Positions 37,809-46,692 of a stretch of DNA of 64,000 nt are shown here, piece by piece. The DNA is from Pseudonocardia asaccharolytica DSM 44247 = NBRC 16224. Its GTDB lineage: Bacteria > Actinomycetota > Actinomycetes > Mycobacteriales > Pseudonocardiaceae. Made by a program: the position numbers and the translations under genes. The notes under the pieces are model-generated. The model was not told where the DNA came from and did not search any database. It was given only the letters and a program-made list of their open reading frames with translations. Where the stretch lies: assembly GCF_000423625.1 (NCBI RefSeq), contig NZ_AUII01000007.1:1-64000 (forward strand), written 5' to 3'. Numbering within the stretch: the first letter of the stretch is position 1; every line of letters starts with the position of its first letter.

Positions 37809-37824
37809 TCTACCCCGGGTAGAA
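37808..37824. promoter_or_regulatory. Perfect inverted repeat, probable BlaI operator
   Basis: TTCTACCC-C-GGGTAGAA has 8-nt arms around one base and overlaps the blaI start codon. BlaI-family proteins bind TAC...GTA-type dyads, which this fits. Confidence 0.5.
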
Positions 37825-37839
37825 AGCCGGTGGTTACGT

Positions 37840-38328
37840 TTACCTAACCTGGACCTCGTCGCCGACCTGGAGGTAGTCGAACCATGCCTTCGCGTCATCG
37901 TGGACCAGCTTGACACAACCCGCCGACGGCGTGTCCTGGCGGCCCTCGTGGAAGGCGATTCCACCCGGGGCGAAGAACACCGAATAGGGCATCTGGATCA
38001 GGTACTCGCGGCTGGTGTACTGCTCGGCCTTCCACTGCACCGCGTACGTGCCCCGCGGCGTCGGGTCCTCGTGGTCCCCGGTCTGCACCCGGACCGGTCC
38101 GCGCACGATCCGCTCGCCGTCGATCAGCCAGGCCACGCGGCCGGCGACGTCGACGCAGGCGCGAGCGGCCGGCGTGCAGGGGGTGCCGGGCACCAGACCG
38201 GGCGCGACGGGCTGCGCGGCGCCGATACCGGCCAGGACGGAACCGCCCACCGCGACCGCGACCGCCACCACCGCCGTCCGCGCCACGAGGTGACCTCGAC
38301 GCCCCGGCCGCCGGCTGTGTGCGCCCAT
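37840..38328 (-). CDS. L,D-transpeptidase (YkuD domain), secreted
   Basis: 162 residues. A signal peptide of about 38 residues (RRGHLVARTAVVAVAVAVGG ends near AQP) precedes a short YkuD domain with FFAPGGIAFHEG and the catalytic PSAGCVKL (HxnSxGC). These enzymes form 3-3 cross-links in peptidoglycan and resist most penicillins. GGGAGG 5 nt before ATG 38328 sets the start. It lies upstream of blaI-M56 on the same strand, 31 nt away, so the three may respond together to cell-wall stress. Confidence 0.9.
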   Translation of the reverse strand: MGAHSRRPGRRGHLVARTAVVAVAVAVGGSVLAGIGAAQPVAPGLVPGTPCTPAARACVDVAGRVAWLIDGERIVRGPVRVQTGDHEDPTPRGTYAVQWKAEQYTSREYLIQMPYSVFFAPGGIAFHEGRQDTPSAGCVKLVHDDAKAWFDYLQVGDEVQVR

Positions 38329-38498
38329 CCGCGCCTCCCGCGCCGTCCCAACTGATCAGCGTCGTTTGACCGATCAACGACCTCGCGACCATACGGTGAT
38401 GGACCGGCCACGCGGGGTGCGCCCCAGGGCGATGGCCGGCCGGCGACGTCCGCGGCGCGCATCGGGCGGCCGCCCGGCGGGCCGACGCCGGCCGGCCC

Positions 38499-38504
38499 TA
38501 CCCT
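38499..38504 (+). promoter_or_regulatory. -10 box for leaderless DHA2 transporter transcript
   Basis: TACCCT ends 7 nt before ATG 38512. Confidence 0.45.
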
Positions 38505-38511
38505 GGCCACC

Positions 38512-40002
38512 ATGGCCGCGCCGGGCCCGCAACCACTGCGGATGGGCACGTCCTCGGGCCGTTGGGTGCTGCTGGCCACCGTCCTCGGGTCGAGCATGGC
38601 CATGCTCGACTCGACGGTGGTCAACGTCGCCCTGGAGCGTATCGGCCGCGACCTCGGCGGGGGGTTCAGCGGCCTGCAGTGGACGGTGAACGCCTACGCG
38701 CTCACCCTTGCCTCGCTGATCCTGCTGGGCGGGTCGCTCGGCGACCGCTTCGGTCGCCGCCGGGTCTTCGTGACCGGTGTGGTGTGGTTCGCGCTGGCGT
38801 CACTGATCTGCGGCATCGCCCCGAACATCGAGGCGCTGGTGGCGGCCAGGGCGCTGCAGGGCGTCGGCGGCGCACTGCTCACCCCGGGCAGCCTCGCGAT
38901 CATCTCCGCGTCCTTCCGGCCCGGCGACCGGGCGGCAGCCGTCGGGGCATGGTCGGGGCTGGGCGGGCTCGGCGCGGCGATCGGGCCGTTTCTGGGCGGC
39001 TGGCTCGTGGAGTGGAGCTGGCGACTGGTCTTCCTCATCAACCTGCCACTCGCCGCGCTGGTGATCGTGGTGGCGCTGCGGCACGTGCCGGAGACCCGCG
39101 ATCCACAGGCCGTACCGGGCCTGGACGTGTCGGGCACCGCGCTCGCCGTGCTCGGGCTGGCCGCGCTCACCTGGTCGCTCACCGGGATCGGCGGCGGGGC
39201 CACCCCGGCGCTGCTCGCCGCCCTTGCCGTCGGACTGCTGGGGCTCGCCGCGTTGGTGCTGGTCGAGCGACGCTCCCGGCATCCGCTGATCCCGACGGAG
39301 CTGTTCGTCAACCCGGTCTTCACCGCCGCGAACGTCGTCACGCTGCTGATCTACGGCGCGCTGGGCGTCGTGTTCGTGCTGCTCGTGCTCCAACTGCAGA
39401 CCGTCTCCGGGTTCACCCCGCTGCAGGCCGGCGCGGCGCTGCTGCCGATCACCGTGATCATGCTGCTGTTCTCGGCGCGGGTCGGCGCGCTGGCCCAGCG
39501 GCTCGGGCCGCGGCTGCCGCTGGCCGTCGGATCGTTGATCGGCGCCACCGGACTGCTGCTGATGCGCCGGATCGGGCCGGGCTCGACCTGGCTCGCCGAC
39601 GTGCTGCCCGCCGTGGGGGTGTTCGGGGCCGGGCTGGCGCTGATCGTCGCCCCGCTCACCGCGACCGTGCTCGACGCGGCCGCCGAACGGCACGCCGGCG
39701 CCGCGTCCGGGGTCAACAACGCGGTCGCCAGGGCGGCCGGGTTGCTCGCCGTCGCGGTGATCCCGGGCCTGGCCGGGATCACCGGGGCCAGCTACTCCGA
39801 CCCGGCCACGTTCGACCCGGGGTTCCGGACCGCCATGCTGATCGGGGCGGGGCTGCTCGTCGCCGCGGCCGCGATCGCCTTCGCGGCGCTCAGGGTGTCG
39901 TTCGGCGGCGAGCCGCCGGCCCAGCGGCTGCCGATCGAACGCTGCGCCCACTGCGGGGTCAACGCCCCCCAGCTGCACCCCGACGACCGAGGCTCTGCCT
40001 GA
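38512..40002 (+). CDS. DHA2-type MFS drug exporter (EmrB/QacA family)
   Basis: 496 residues, 14 predicted membrane segments. LDSTVVNVALERIGRDL in helix 1 (motif D1), GSLGDRFGRRRVFVTG (motif A), ALQGVGGALLTPGSL and GLGAAIGPFLGGWLVE (motif C) identify the EmrB/QacA group. The short hydrophilic tail ends with CAHCGVN. These proton antiporters export drugs or lipophilic compounds. A role in exporting the product of the 25.7-34.8 kb operon is conceivable but not supported by position. The stop codon lies in a triple 14-nt tandem repeat. Confidence 0.9.
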   Translation: MAAPGPQPLRMGTSSGRWVLLATVLGSSMAMLDSTVVNVALERIGRDLGGGFSGLQWTVNAYALTLASLILLGGSLGDRFGRRRVFVTGVVWFALASLICGIAPNIEALVAARALQGVGGALLTPGSLAIISASFRPGDRAAAVGAWSGLGGLGAAIGPFLGGWLVEWSWRLVFLINLPLAALVIVVALRHVPETRDPQAVPGLDVSGTALAVLGLAALTWSLTGIGGGATPALLAALAVGLLGLAALVLVERRSRHPLIPTELFVNPVFTAANVVTLLIYGALGVVFVLLVLQLQTVSGFTPLQAGAALLPITVIMLLFSARVGALAQRLGPRLPLAVGSLIGATGLLLMRRIGPGSTWLADVLPAVGVFGAGLALIVAPLTATVLDAAAERHAGAASGVNNAVARAAGLLAVAVIPGLAGITGASYSDPATFDPGFRTAMLIGAGLLVAAAAIAFAALRVSFGGEPPAQRLPIERCAHCGVNAPQLHPDDRGSA

Positions 40003-40038
40003 CCACCGAGGCCTGACCACCGAGGCCTGACCACCGAG
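39997..40038. repeat. Three tandem copies of a 14-nt unit over the DHA2 stop codon
   Basis: GCCTGACCACCGAG is repeated three times without change (39997-40010, 40011-40024, 40025-40038). The first copy contains the functional TGA, and the other two carry TGA at the same place. Confidence 0.85.
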
Positions 40039-40157
40039 CGCCCGCGAGCCGCGGTGTTTCCGCGGGCGAGTCGCTGGATCTGCGTGTCTCCCAGGGGACA
40101 CCCGTGCGGCGCAGGCCCCTCCCGGCCACCGTGTCCGGGCCGGCGGCGCGGCGCACC

Positions 40158-40163
40158 TAGGCT
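40158..40163 (+). promoter_or_regulatory. -10 box for leaderless CrtU-like gene
   Basis: TAGGCT ends 6 nt before GTG 40170, the same arrangement as at the PAC2 gene. Confidence 0.5.
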
Positions 40164-40169
40164 CGGGCC

Positions 40170-41771
40170 GTGAACCAGCTGATCGGCCGAGCGGCGCCGC
40201 TGCGGATGCGACCTCGGGTACTGGTGCCGGCCGACCCCACCGTGGCGCGGGAGGCCCCGGCGGGGACGGAGGCCGTGGTCGTCGGGGCCGGTGTGGCCGG
40301 GATCAGCGCCGCGACGATCCTGGCCGAGCGGGGCGTGGCGACCACCCTGCTGGAGGCCAAACCCACCCTCGGCGGACGGCTGGGCGCCTGGCCGCACACC
40401 CTGCCCGACGGCACCGAACAGATCGTCGAGCACGGGTTCCACGCGTTCTTCCGGCACTACTACACCTGGCGTGCCGTGCTGCGCCGGATCGATCCCGAGC
40501 TCGGCTTCCTGCGCCCGATCGGCGGCTACCCGGTGATCTCGCGGCGCTGGCCGCCGGAGGACCTCACCGGACTGCCCGCCGCGCCGCCGTTCAACCTGCT
40601 CGCGCTGTTCGCCCGCTCCCCCAGCCTCACCGTGCGCGACCTGCGCGACGCCGACGTCGCCCTCGGCACCGAACTGCTCACCTTCGAACGCGGCCGCACC
40701 ACACCGGCCTTCGACCACCTCAGCGCCGCCGACTTCCTGGCCGGTCTGGGGGTGTCGGACCGGGCGCGGGCCATGCTGTTCGAGGCGTTCGCCCGGTCCT
40801 TCTTCTCCGGGGCCGACGGCCTGTCGGCCGCCGAGCTGATCGCGATGTTCCACTACTACTTCCTCGGCAATCCCGAGGGCATCGGCTTCGACGCGCCCGG
40901 CACCGACCACCTCAGCTGCATCTGGGACCCGTTCGCCCGCTACCTGCGGGCCAGGGGAGCCCGGGTGCGGCCGGGCACCGCGCTCGTCTCGCTCGCCCCC
41001 GCGGATGCGCGGTGGCGGCTCGCGCTCGCCGACGGCTCCCAGCTGACGACCCGGCACGTCGTCCTGGCGCTCGACCCTGGCGCGCTGCGTGCGGTCCTGG
41101 CCGCCTCCCCGGCCGCCGCGGCGGCGGCGCCCCGGCTCGCCGCGCAGGCCGCGGCGCTGCGGGTGGCACCGCCGTACGCGGTCACCCGGCTGTGGCTGGG
41201 ACGCGACGTGGCGGCGCAGCGGGCGACGTTCAGCGCGGTGAGCCGGGAACCGACCCTCGACTCGATCACCGTCTACTCGCGTCTGGAACAGCCGTCGGCC
41301 GACTGGGCGGCCCGCACCGGAGGTGCGGTCGTGGAACTGCACTCGTACTCCTGCGACGCGCCCGACGCCGACACCGCCACCACGCGGATGCGCGCCGAGC
41401 TCGCCGCGCTGTGGCCCGAGACCGCGCAGACCCCCCTGGTGCATCTGCAGCAGCGGATGGAGGCCGTCGCGCCGGCCTTCCCACCCGGTTCGGCGGGCCT
41501 GCGGCCCGGGGTGCGCACCGACGCCCGCGGGGTGCGGGTCGCCGGCGACTTCGTCGAGCTCCCGTTCGTCTGCGGGCTGATGGAGCGGGCCGCGGCGGCC
41601 GGGGTGCTGGCGGCCAACGACGTGCTCGCGGAGGTCGGAGCCGGGCCGGAGGAGGTGCGCGGCGTCCCGCAGCGCGGCCTGCTCGCCGGCCTGCCCCCGC
41701 GCGCCGTCGCCGCCCTCGGCCGGTTCGGCCGTCGCCGCCGCGCCGCCCTGCCCGACCGGCGCGCACCCTGA
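40170..41771 (+). CDS. CrtU-like FAD-dependent carotenoid oxidoreductase
   Basis: 533 residues. The FAD-binding motif is VVVGAGVAGISAATILAERG near residue 35. GGRLGAWPHTLPDGTEQIVEHGFHAFFRHYYTWRAVLRR and MLFEAFARSFFSGADGLSAAELIAMFHYYFLG are characteristic of the isorenieratene-synthase (CrtU) branch, which aromatises beta-rings of carotenoids. The C-terminus has GVRVAGDFVELPFVCGLMERAAAAG, the second FAD contact. No other crt genes are in the window, so the substrate and true activity are uncertain; a generic amine-oxidase-like enzyme is the alternative. Confidence 0.75.
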   Translation: MNQLIGRAAPLRMRPRVLVPADPTVAREAPAGTEAVVVGAGVAGISAATILAERGVATTLLEAKPTLGGRLGAWPHTLPDGTEQIVEHGFHAFFRHYYTWRAVLRRIDPELGFLRPIGGYPVISRRWPPEDLTGLPAAPPFNLLALFARSPSLTVRDLRDADVALGTELLTFERGRTTPAFDHLSAADFLAGLGVSDRARAMLFEAFARSFFSGADGLSAAELIAMFHYYFLGNPEGIGFDAPGTDHLSCIWDPFARYLRARGARVRPGTALVSLAPADARWRLALADGSQLTTRHVVLALDPGALRAVLAASPAAAAAAPRLAAQAAALRVAPPYAVTRLWLGRDVAAQRATFSAVSREPTLDSITVYSRLEQPSADWAARTGGAVVELHSYSCDAPDADTATTRMRAELAALWPETAQTPLVHLQQRMEAVAPAFPPGSAGLRPGVRTDARGVRVAGDFVELPFVCGLMERAAAAGVLAANDVLAEVGAGPEEVRGVPQRGLLAGLPPRAVAALGRFGRRRRAALPDRRAP

Positions 41772-41801
41772 CCACCGGACCACCCTGGGAGGATGCCGAC
41801 C

Positions 41802-42887
41802 GTGGGAGATCAGCAAGCCAGGTCCGCGCCGAATCCATCACCCGCGACGATCCGGCGGTGGCGACGCCAGCTGGCCGACGAGCGCGAGGAGGCCAGGGTC
41901 TACCGCGAGCTGGCCTCCCGCCGTGACGGCGAGGAGCGCGAGATCCTGCTCGGCCTTGCCGACGCCGAGGGGCGTCACGCCGCACACTGGGAAGGCCTGC
42001 TCGGTGAGCAGGTCGGGCGGCCGCGGCGGGGCTCGCTGCGGATGCGGCTGCTGGCCAGCCTCGCCCGGCGGTTCGGCTGGGTGTTCGTGCTGGCGCTGAT
42101 GCAGCAGGCCGAGACCCGGCTCTACCAGCCCGATGTCGACGCCTTGCCGGCGATGGCGGCCGACGAACGGATCCACGGCGAGGTGGTGCGCGGGCTGGCC
42201 GCCCGGGGCCGGGCACGGATGTCCGGGACCCTGCGCGCCGCGGTCTTCGGGGCCAGCGACGGATTGGTGAGCAACGTCGCGCTGGTCCTCGGGGTGATCG
42301 GGGGCGGGGCGACCGGCCGGACCGTGGTGTTGACCGGATTGGCCGGGCTGCTCGCGGGGGCGTTGTCGATGGCCGCGGGCGAGTACGTCTCGGTCAGCTC
42401 GCAACGCGAACTGCTGGACGCGGCGCAGCCCGACGAGTCGACGAGATCGCTCGTTCCCGAGCTGGACGTCGACGCCAACGAGCTCGCGCTGGTGTATCGA
42501 GCCCGGGGGATGCCACCTGAGGAGGCGGAGCGGCACGCGGATGCCGTCCTGCGCCGCCCGCATCCCGATCCGCCCCCCCGGAAGGCCGGCGGCGACGGCA
42601 GTGAGGTCGTCGGGTCGGGGATCCGCGCGGCGGCGTCCAGCTTCCTGTTCTTCGCACTGGGCGCCGTGGTACCGGTGCTGCCGTTCCTGTTCGGCGTCAC
42701 GGGTGGGTCCGCCGTGATCGTGTCGGCGGTGCTGACCGGGATCGCGCTGATGCTCACCGGCGGTACCGTTGCGCTGCTGTCCGGGGGGCCGCCGCTGCGC
42801 CGCGCCCTGCGCCAGCTCGCGATCGGCGCCGCCGCCGCGGCGGTGACCTACCTGCTGGGGCTGGCCCTCGGCGCGGCCATCGGGTGA
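41802..42887 (+). CDS. Ferritin-like domain fused to VIT1/CCC1 metal transporter
   Basis: About 361 residues. The N-terminal 130 form a rubrerythrin/ferritin-like bundle (ADEREEARVYRELASRRDGEER, DAEGRHAAHWEGLLGE, ADERIHGEVVRG) with ExxxY/ExxH ligands. The rest is a VIT domain with five helices: LRAAVFGASDGLVSNVALVLGV, GALSMAAGEYVSVSSQRELLD, and a C-terminal SFLFFALGAVVPVLPFLF. Relatives (MbfA-like) export Fe/Mn. GGGAGG touches ATG 41793 but is 9 nt from GTG 41802, so the latter is preferred. The stop codon lies in an 18-nt tandem duplication. Confidence 0.88.
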   Translation: MGDQQARSAPNPSPATIRRWRRQLADEREEARVYRELASRRDGEEREILLGLADAEGRHAAHWEGLLGEQVGRPRRGSLRMRLLASLARRFGWVFVLALMQQAETRLYQPDVDALPAMAADERIHGEVVRGLAARGRARMSGTLRAAVFGASDGLVSNVALVLGVIGGGATGRTVVLTGLAGLLAGALSMAAGEYVSVSSQRELLDAAQPDESTRSLVPELDVDANELALVYRARGMPPEEAERHADAVLRRPHPDPPPRKAGGDGSEVVGSGIRAAASSFLFFALGAVVPVLPFLFGVTGGSAVIVSAVLTGIALMLTGGTVALLSGGPPLRRALRQLAIGAAAAAVTYLLGLALGAAIG

Positions 42888-42909
42888 GGCTGGGCCATCG
42901 GGTGAGGCT
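42875..42909. repeat. 18-nt tandem duplication over the VIT-gene stop codon
   Basis: GGCCATCGGGTGAGGCT occurs at 42875-42891 and again at 42893-42909. The stop codon 42885-42887 is in the first copy and is duplicated in the second. Confidence 0.8.
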
Positions 42910-42929
42910 GAACGCGGCGGTGACCCCGG

Positions 42930-45295
42930 CTATGCCCCGGTGTGACCGCGTCCTGCCTGGCCGGCCGCCGCGTAGGACGTCGCCGCGCCGCGCACCACCG
43001 CGCGCAGGTTGCGCCGGTTCCAGACCGGGTTGGCCGCGTACTCCCGCGACTTGGCCATCGTCTTGCTGACGTGCTGCAGCCAGCCCAGCACGGCCAGCGT
43101 GGGTGAGTCGAGTGGCTCGCCGCCGAGCGTCCGCTGCGCGCGGGCCAGCAGCTGCGCGCCCGGCGGCAGCGGCTGCTCCAGCCGGCGCAACACCATCGGC
43201 CCCAGCTCCTCGCCGTCGGCGATCACCTGCGACAGCTGGAGGAAGACGAGCACATCGAGTACCGGGAGGCCGTGCTCGTCCGCTTCGCACCAATCCACGA
43301 CGGCCGAGATCCGGCCGTCCGGTCTGGTCAGCACGTTGACCGGGCCGTAGTCCCCGTGCGTCCATCCGACGGCCGTGGGCGGCCGCGGAGGCGCCGGTCG
43401 AGTTCGTCGGCGATCCGGCAGGCGCTGCTGCGCAGGTTCCGGGGCAGCGCGTCGAGCACGATGTCCATCGGGTCGTGCACCCAGCGGCGGAGCTGGTCGT
43501 CGCCCGTCACGAGCGTGGTCGACGTGCACCGGTGCAGCTCGCTGATCGTGCTGATCGCGCTGGCGGTGAACAGCCGCCGCCGCGCCGGGTCGTGCAGCGC
43601 AGCCATGCCGGGCTCGCCCGGCATCCGCGACTCCATGACGCAGTAGCTGCCCCCGACGTCGCCCGCGCCGAGGATCCTGGGGATCAGCACGGCCCAGTGG
43701 GCGATGCGCTCGTCGCTGTGCAACGCGGCGAGCACCTCGGTCTGCCGGCGCAGCCCGGCCGCGCTGCGGACGGTGTCGCAGGCCTTGAGCAGGGCACCCG
43801 GCCCATCCTGCGGCTGCACGCTGACGACGACCGACTCGGACCCGCCGGCGAGCCGCTCGCGCAGCACCCAGCGGTCCGGGTCGTCCACCCCGGCGGTGAG
43901 CACCGCGTCCGGGCCGACCCGGCGCAGCAGGGCGGCGCTGCGCAGGGCGTCGATGCGGGTGGCCAGCAGCGGCGGCAGCCAGGGGGCGGTGACGACGAGG
44001 ATGACTCCGGCGACGATGGTCTGCCCGATCAGCCAGGCCAGCGCCACCCCGGTGATCCCCAGATAGGGCGTGAGCGCCCAGGACAGCACGATGACGATCG
44101 TCGCGATGGTCGCCGGGACCGCGAACAACACGCCCATCCGCTGCCGCACCCGCGCCGAGCTGACCGTGGCGGCGGTGATCACATTGGGCACGGCGGACAA
44201 GGCGATCAGTACCAGCGCGCCGGTACCGAACTCGACATAGTGCGGGCCGAAGATCGACAGGGCCACCGGGCCGGCGAGCACCAGGACCGCGACGACCGGG
44301 ACGATCAGGGTCAGGGCCTTGGTCACCAGGGCTTTGTGAGCCGCCTCGAGCCCGCCGGGGTCGGTGGCGGTGTGCGCGACCATCGACTGCCCCATGCCCG
44401 AGGCCACCAGGTAGAGCGCCATCCCGATCTGCCAGACGATCCCGTAGGTCGCCGCCGCCCCGGGGCCGAGCCGGGCGAGCACGAGGACCGGCAGCCCCGT
44501 GATCGCGGCCTGCCAGAACACCGCTCCCGCGTAGTCGGCCCGCAGATAGGTCGCGATGGAGCCCAGGGTGATCGGGACGGCCTTGCCGGCGTTCTCCCGG
44601 CCGTGCGCGGGCAGGGCCCACAGCAGCAGCCAGAGATTCACCCCGAGGACGACCACCGCGGTCGCGGCGACCCAGGAGACCGCGATGCCACCCTGCACCG
44701 TGAACCAGGCGGCCAGCGCGAGCAGGACGATCTTCAGCAGCGAGAACGAGAGGTTCTCCAGTGGAACGATCGTCGCCTTCCGGATGCCGGTGAGGACGTA
44801 GTCCTGGACGGTGAAGATCGCCCACACCGGCGTCGCGAGCATGAAGAACACGAGCAGGTTCAGCTGGCCGACCGCCTCGAGGAGCTGCGGCGCCCAGATC
44901 CGGGCGCCGAGTGCGAACACGCCACCGACCAGCGAGGCGATCAGCGCCGTGACGAGATAGCCGGCGACCACGAGCCGCCGCGAGGCCCGGCCCGCGACCG
45001 GGACGAAGCGCAGCAACGCGTAGGTCAGGTTGAGGTGCGAGACGCCGCCGAGCAGCATCATCGTCGACAGCGCGACCTGGTTGACACCGACGACCTCCGG
45101 CGGGAACAGTCGCGCGACGACGACCCAGTAGAGCAGCCCCACGCCCGAGGTGAGCGCGGAGCTGAGCACCAGGGCGAGCCCGTCCCGATGCACCGGAGCC
45201 CGCCAGCCGCGCAGCCACGGAATTCGACGGTGTCGAGAAACGGAATCCGGGACGGATTGTTGGGGAATCGGAGTCGTCGTCTCGCCCACCTGCAC
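42930..45295 (-). pseudogene. Flippase fused to APH-like kinase domain, with one frameshift
   Basis: From GTG 45295 the first roughly 430 residues form a Wzx/MATE-type polysaccharide flippase of 12-14 helices (GLLYWVVVARLFPPEVVGVNQ). A soluble domain follows, with the N-lobe and start of the C-lobe of an aminoglycoside-phosphotransferase-like kinase (VLRERLAGGSESVVVSVQ, YCVMESRMPGEPGM). That frame runs out at 43328, but the kinase core HGDYGPVNVL and VVDWCEAD continues in the next frame to TAG at 42930. One lost base near 43379 would join RRLRGRP to TAVGWTHGDYGPVN. It may be a sequence error or a recent mutation; the downstream frame is well conserved. TAGGGT lies 7 nt before the GTG. Confidence 0.75.
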
Positions 45296-45302
45296 GAAGC
45301 GG

Positions 45303-45308
45303 ACCCTA
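45303..45308 (-). promoter_or_regulatory. -10 box for leaderless flippase-kinase gene
   Basis: TAGGGT (minus strand) ends 7 nt before GTG 45295. Confidence 0.45.
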
Positions 45309-45381
45309 GCAATATCACTTCACCGCCAGATCGGAGATCTCCCGAGAACGGTGCAGCAGCGAGCGAATCCGGTATTGGACG

Positions 45382-46629
45382 TCAGGGGTGTCGAAAAGGG
45401 TGGATCGGGAAAAAACGGTCTTCCCGTATCGATATCGGCGGCACGGTCCGGCTCTGCAGCGTCATCGTGTCGATCGAGACGGGCCGGAACGCCAGCCCGG
45501 CCAGCCGCTCGCGCATCACGGCCACCGGGTCCGGCGGCGGTGCCGGGCAGCCGAACAGGAACGACCACTCGTGCTCGTCACTCCCCAGATACACCACGCC
45601 GTCCGCGCCGAAGACCTCGCGGAAGCGCCGCCAGGCCGCCCGAAGCGTGTCCGCCCGCCACAGCGCCGGATTGCCGGCCTGGGACACCAGCACGCCGCCG
45701 GGCACCAGCCGATCCCGACATCGGCCCAGGAAATCGGCCGCATAGAGCCGGTTGAGCTGCGCATCCGGCTCATCGGGCCGCTCGTCGGGCAGGTCGACGA
45801 CGATGACGTCGTAACGCTCGCCGGTGTGTTCCACCCACTGCCGCCCGTCTCCGTAGTGCACGTGCACCGGGCCGTCGTGGCGCTCCGCGGCGGCGAGCGC
45901 GTCCGGGGTGTAGCCGTAGGGCAGATGCCGCGCGCACGCCCGCACGCAGTCCGGGTCGATATCGACGTGATCGACGTGGCGGGCTCCCGCGGCGACGGCC
46001 AGCTCGCTCACCACACCCTCGCTCGACCCGATCACCAGTACCCGCTCGCACCGCTTCACGAGCAGGACGGCCGGGACGAACAGGGCCTCGTGGTAGACCA
46101 GCTGCGTCGCCGCCGCGCTCTGCCGCTCGTCGTCGCAGAACAGGGTGACGCCGTGCGCGGTGTCGGCGATGAGCACCTGCTGGTAGGGCGTCCTGGCCCG
46201 GTGGTGCACCCGCCCGAGTTCCCAGCGCCGCACGAGCCCCGGGCTGATCGGCTCGGTGAGCGTACGCGGCGGGCCCCCGCGTTCGACGGTGTCGAGGCGG
46301 ATGTCCGCGGCGCCGAGCGCGCCGGCCAGCAGCCGGACCGCGAGCTCGGGGTCGGCATGCTCGCCGCAGGTGAACACGTCGACCTGGGCGGTGCCGTGCT
46401 CGGGCCAGGTGTGTATCGAGGCGTGCGACTCGGCGAGCAGCGCCACGAGCGTGGCCCCCTGCGGAGCGAACACCTCGGCGACCACCTTGCGGACCTGGGC
46501 CCCGGCAGCGACCAGCGCGTCGGTCAGGGCTGTGCGCAGCGCCTCGACGTCGTCGAGGACGGCCGGGTCGACACCGGTGAGCTCGGCGAGCACGTGCCGT
46601 CCGATGGGGAGAGGGAGCGTTCTGGACAC
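45382..46629 (-). CDS. SpeD-SpeE fusion: AdoMet decarboxylase plus spermidine synthase
   Basis: 415 residues. About 1-120 is a prokaryotic AdoMet decarboxylase with LLAESHASIHTWPEHGTAQV; the Ser of ESH should become the pyruvoyl group by self-cleavage, and the Cys in FTCGEHADP is the family acid. About 135-400 is an aminopropyltransferase: TPYQQVLIADTAHGVTLFCDDERQ, VLVIGSSEGVVSELAVAAGARHVDHVDID, HYGDGRQWV, YDVIVVDLPDERPD. Together they decarboxylate SAM and transfer its aminopropyl group to a diamine. GTG 46629 has TAGGCT 8 nt upstream. The decarboxylase gene just upstream would supply putrescine. Confidence 0.92.
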   Translation of the reverse strand: MSRTLPLPIGRHVLAELTGVDPAVLDDVEALRTALTDALVAAGAQVRKVVAEVFAPQGATLVALLAESHASIHTWPEHGTAQVDVFTCGEHADPELAVRLLAGALGAADIRLDTVERGGPPRTLTEPISPGLVRRWELGRVHHRARTPYQQVLIADTAHGVTLFCDDERQSAAATQLVYHEALFVPAVLLVKRCERVLVIGSSEGVVSELAVAAGARHVDHVDIDPDCVRACARHLPYGYTPDALAAAERHDGPVHVHYGDGRQWVEHTGERYDVIVVDLPDERPDEPDAQLNRLYAADFLGRCRDRLVPGGVLVSQAGNPALWRADTLRAAWRRFREVFGADGVVYLGSDEHEWSFLFGCPAPPPDPVAVMRERLAGLAFRPVSIDTMTLQSRTVPPISIREDRFFPIHPFRHP

Positions 46630-46637
46630 GTGCCGGC

Positions 46638-46643
46638 AGCCTA
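46638..46643 (-). promoter_or_regulatory. -10 box for leaderless speD-speE transcript
   Basis: TAGGCT (minus strand) ends 8 nt before GTG 46629 and lies 5 nt beyond the palindrome at 46649-46688. The fusion gene can thus be transcribed on its own while the palindrome stops the upstream transcript. Confidence 0.5.
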
Positions 46644-46648
46644 CCCCC

Positions 46649-46688
46649 GTGAGTGCGTAACAGTGTTAGAACACTGTTACGCACTCAC
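46649..46688. terminator. 40-nt palindrome, copy 5
   Basis: GTGAGTGCGTAACAGTGTT (46649-46667), centre AG, and a perfect complement at 46670-46688. It lies 4 nt beyond the decarboxylase stop and 5 nt before the speD-speE -10 box, between codirectional genes. Confidence 0.8.
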
Positions 46689-46692
46689 CGGG

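Noticed and set aside
5535..46688. Palindromes as CRISPR repeats
   Set aside because: They are single, dispersed by kilobases, without spacers or cas genes.
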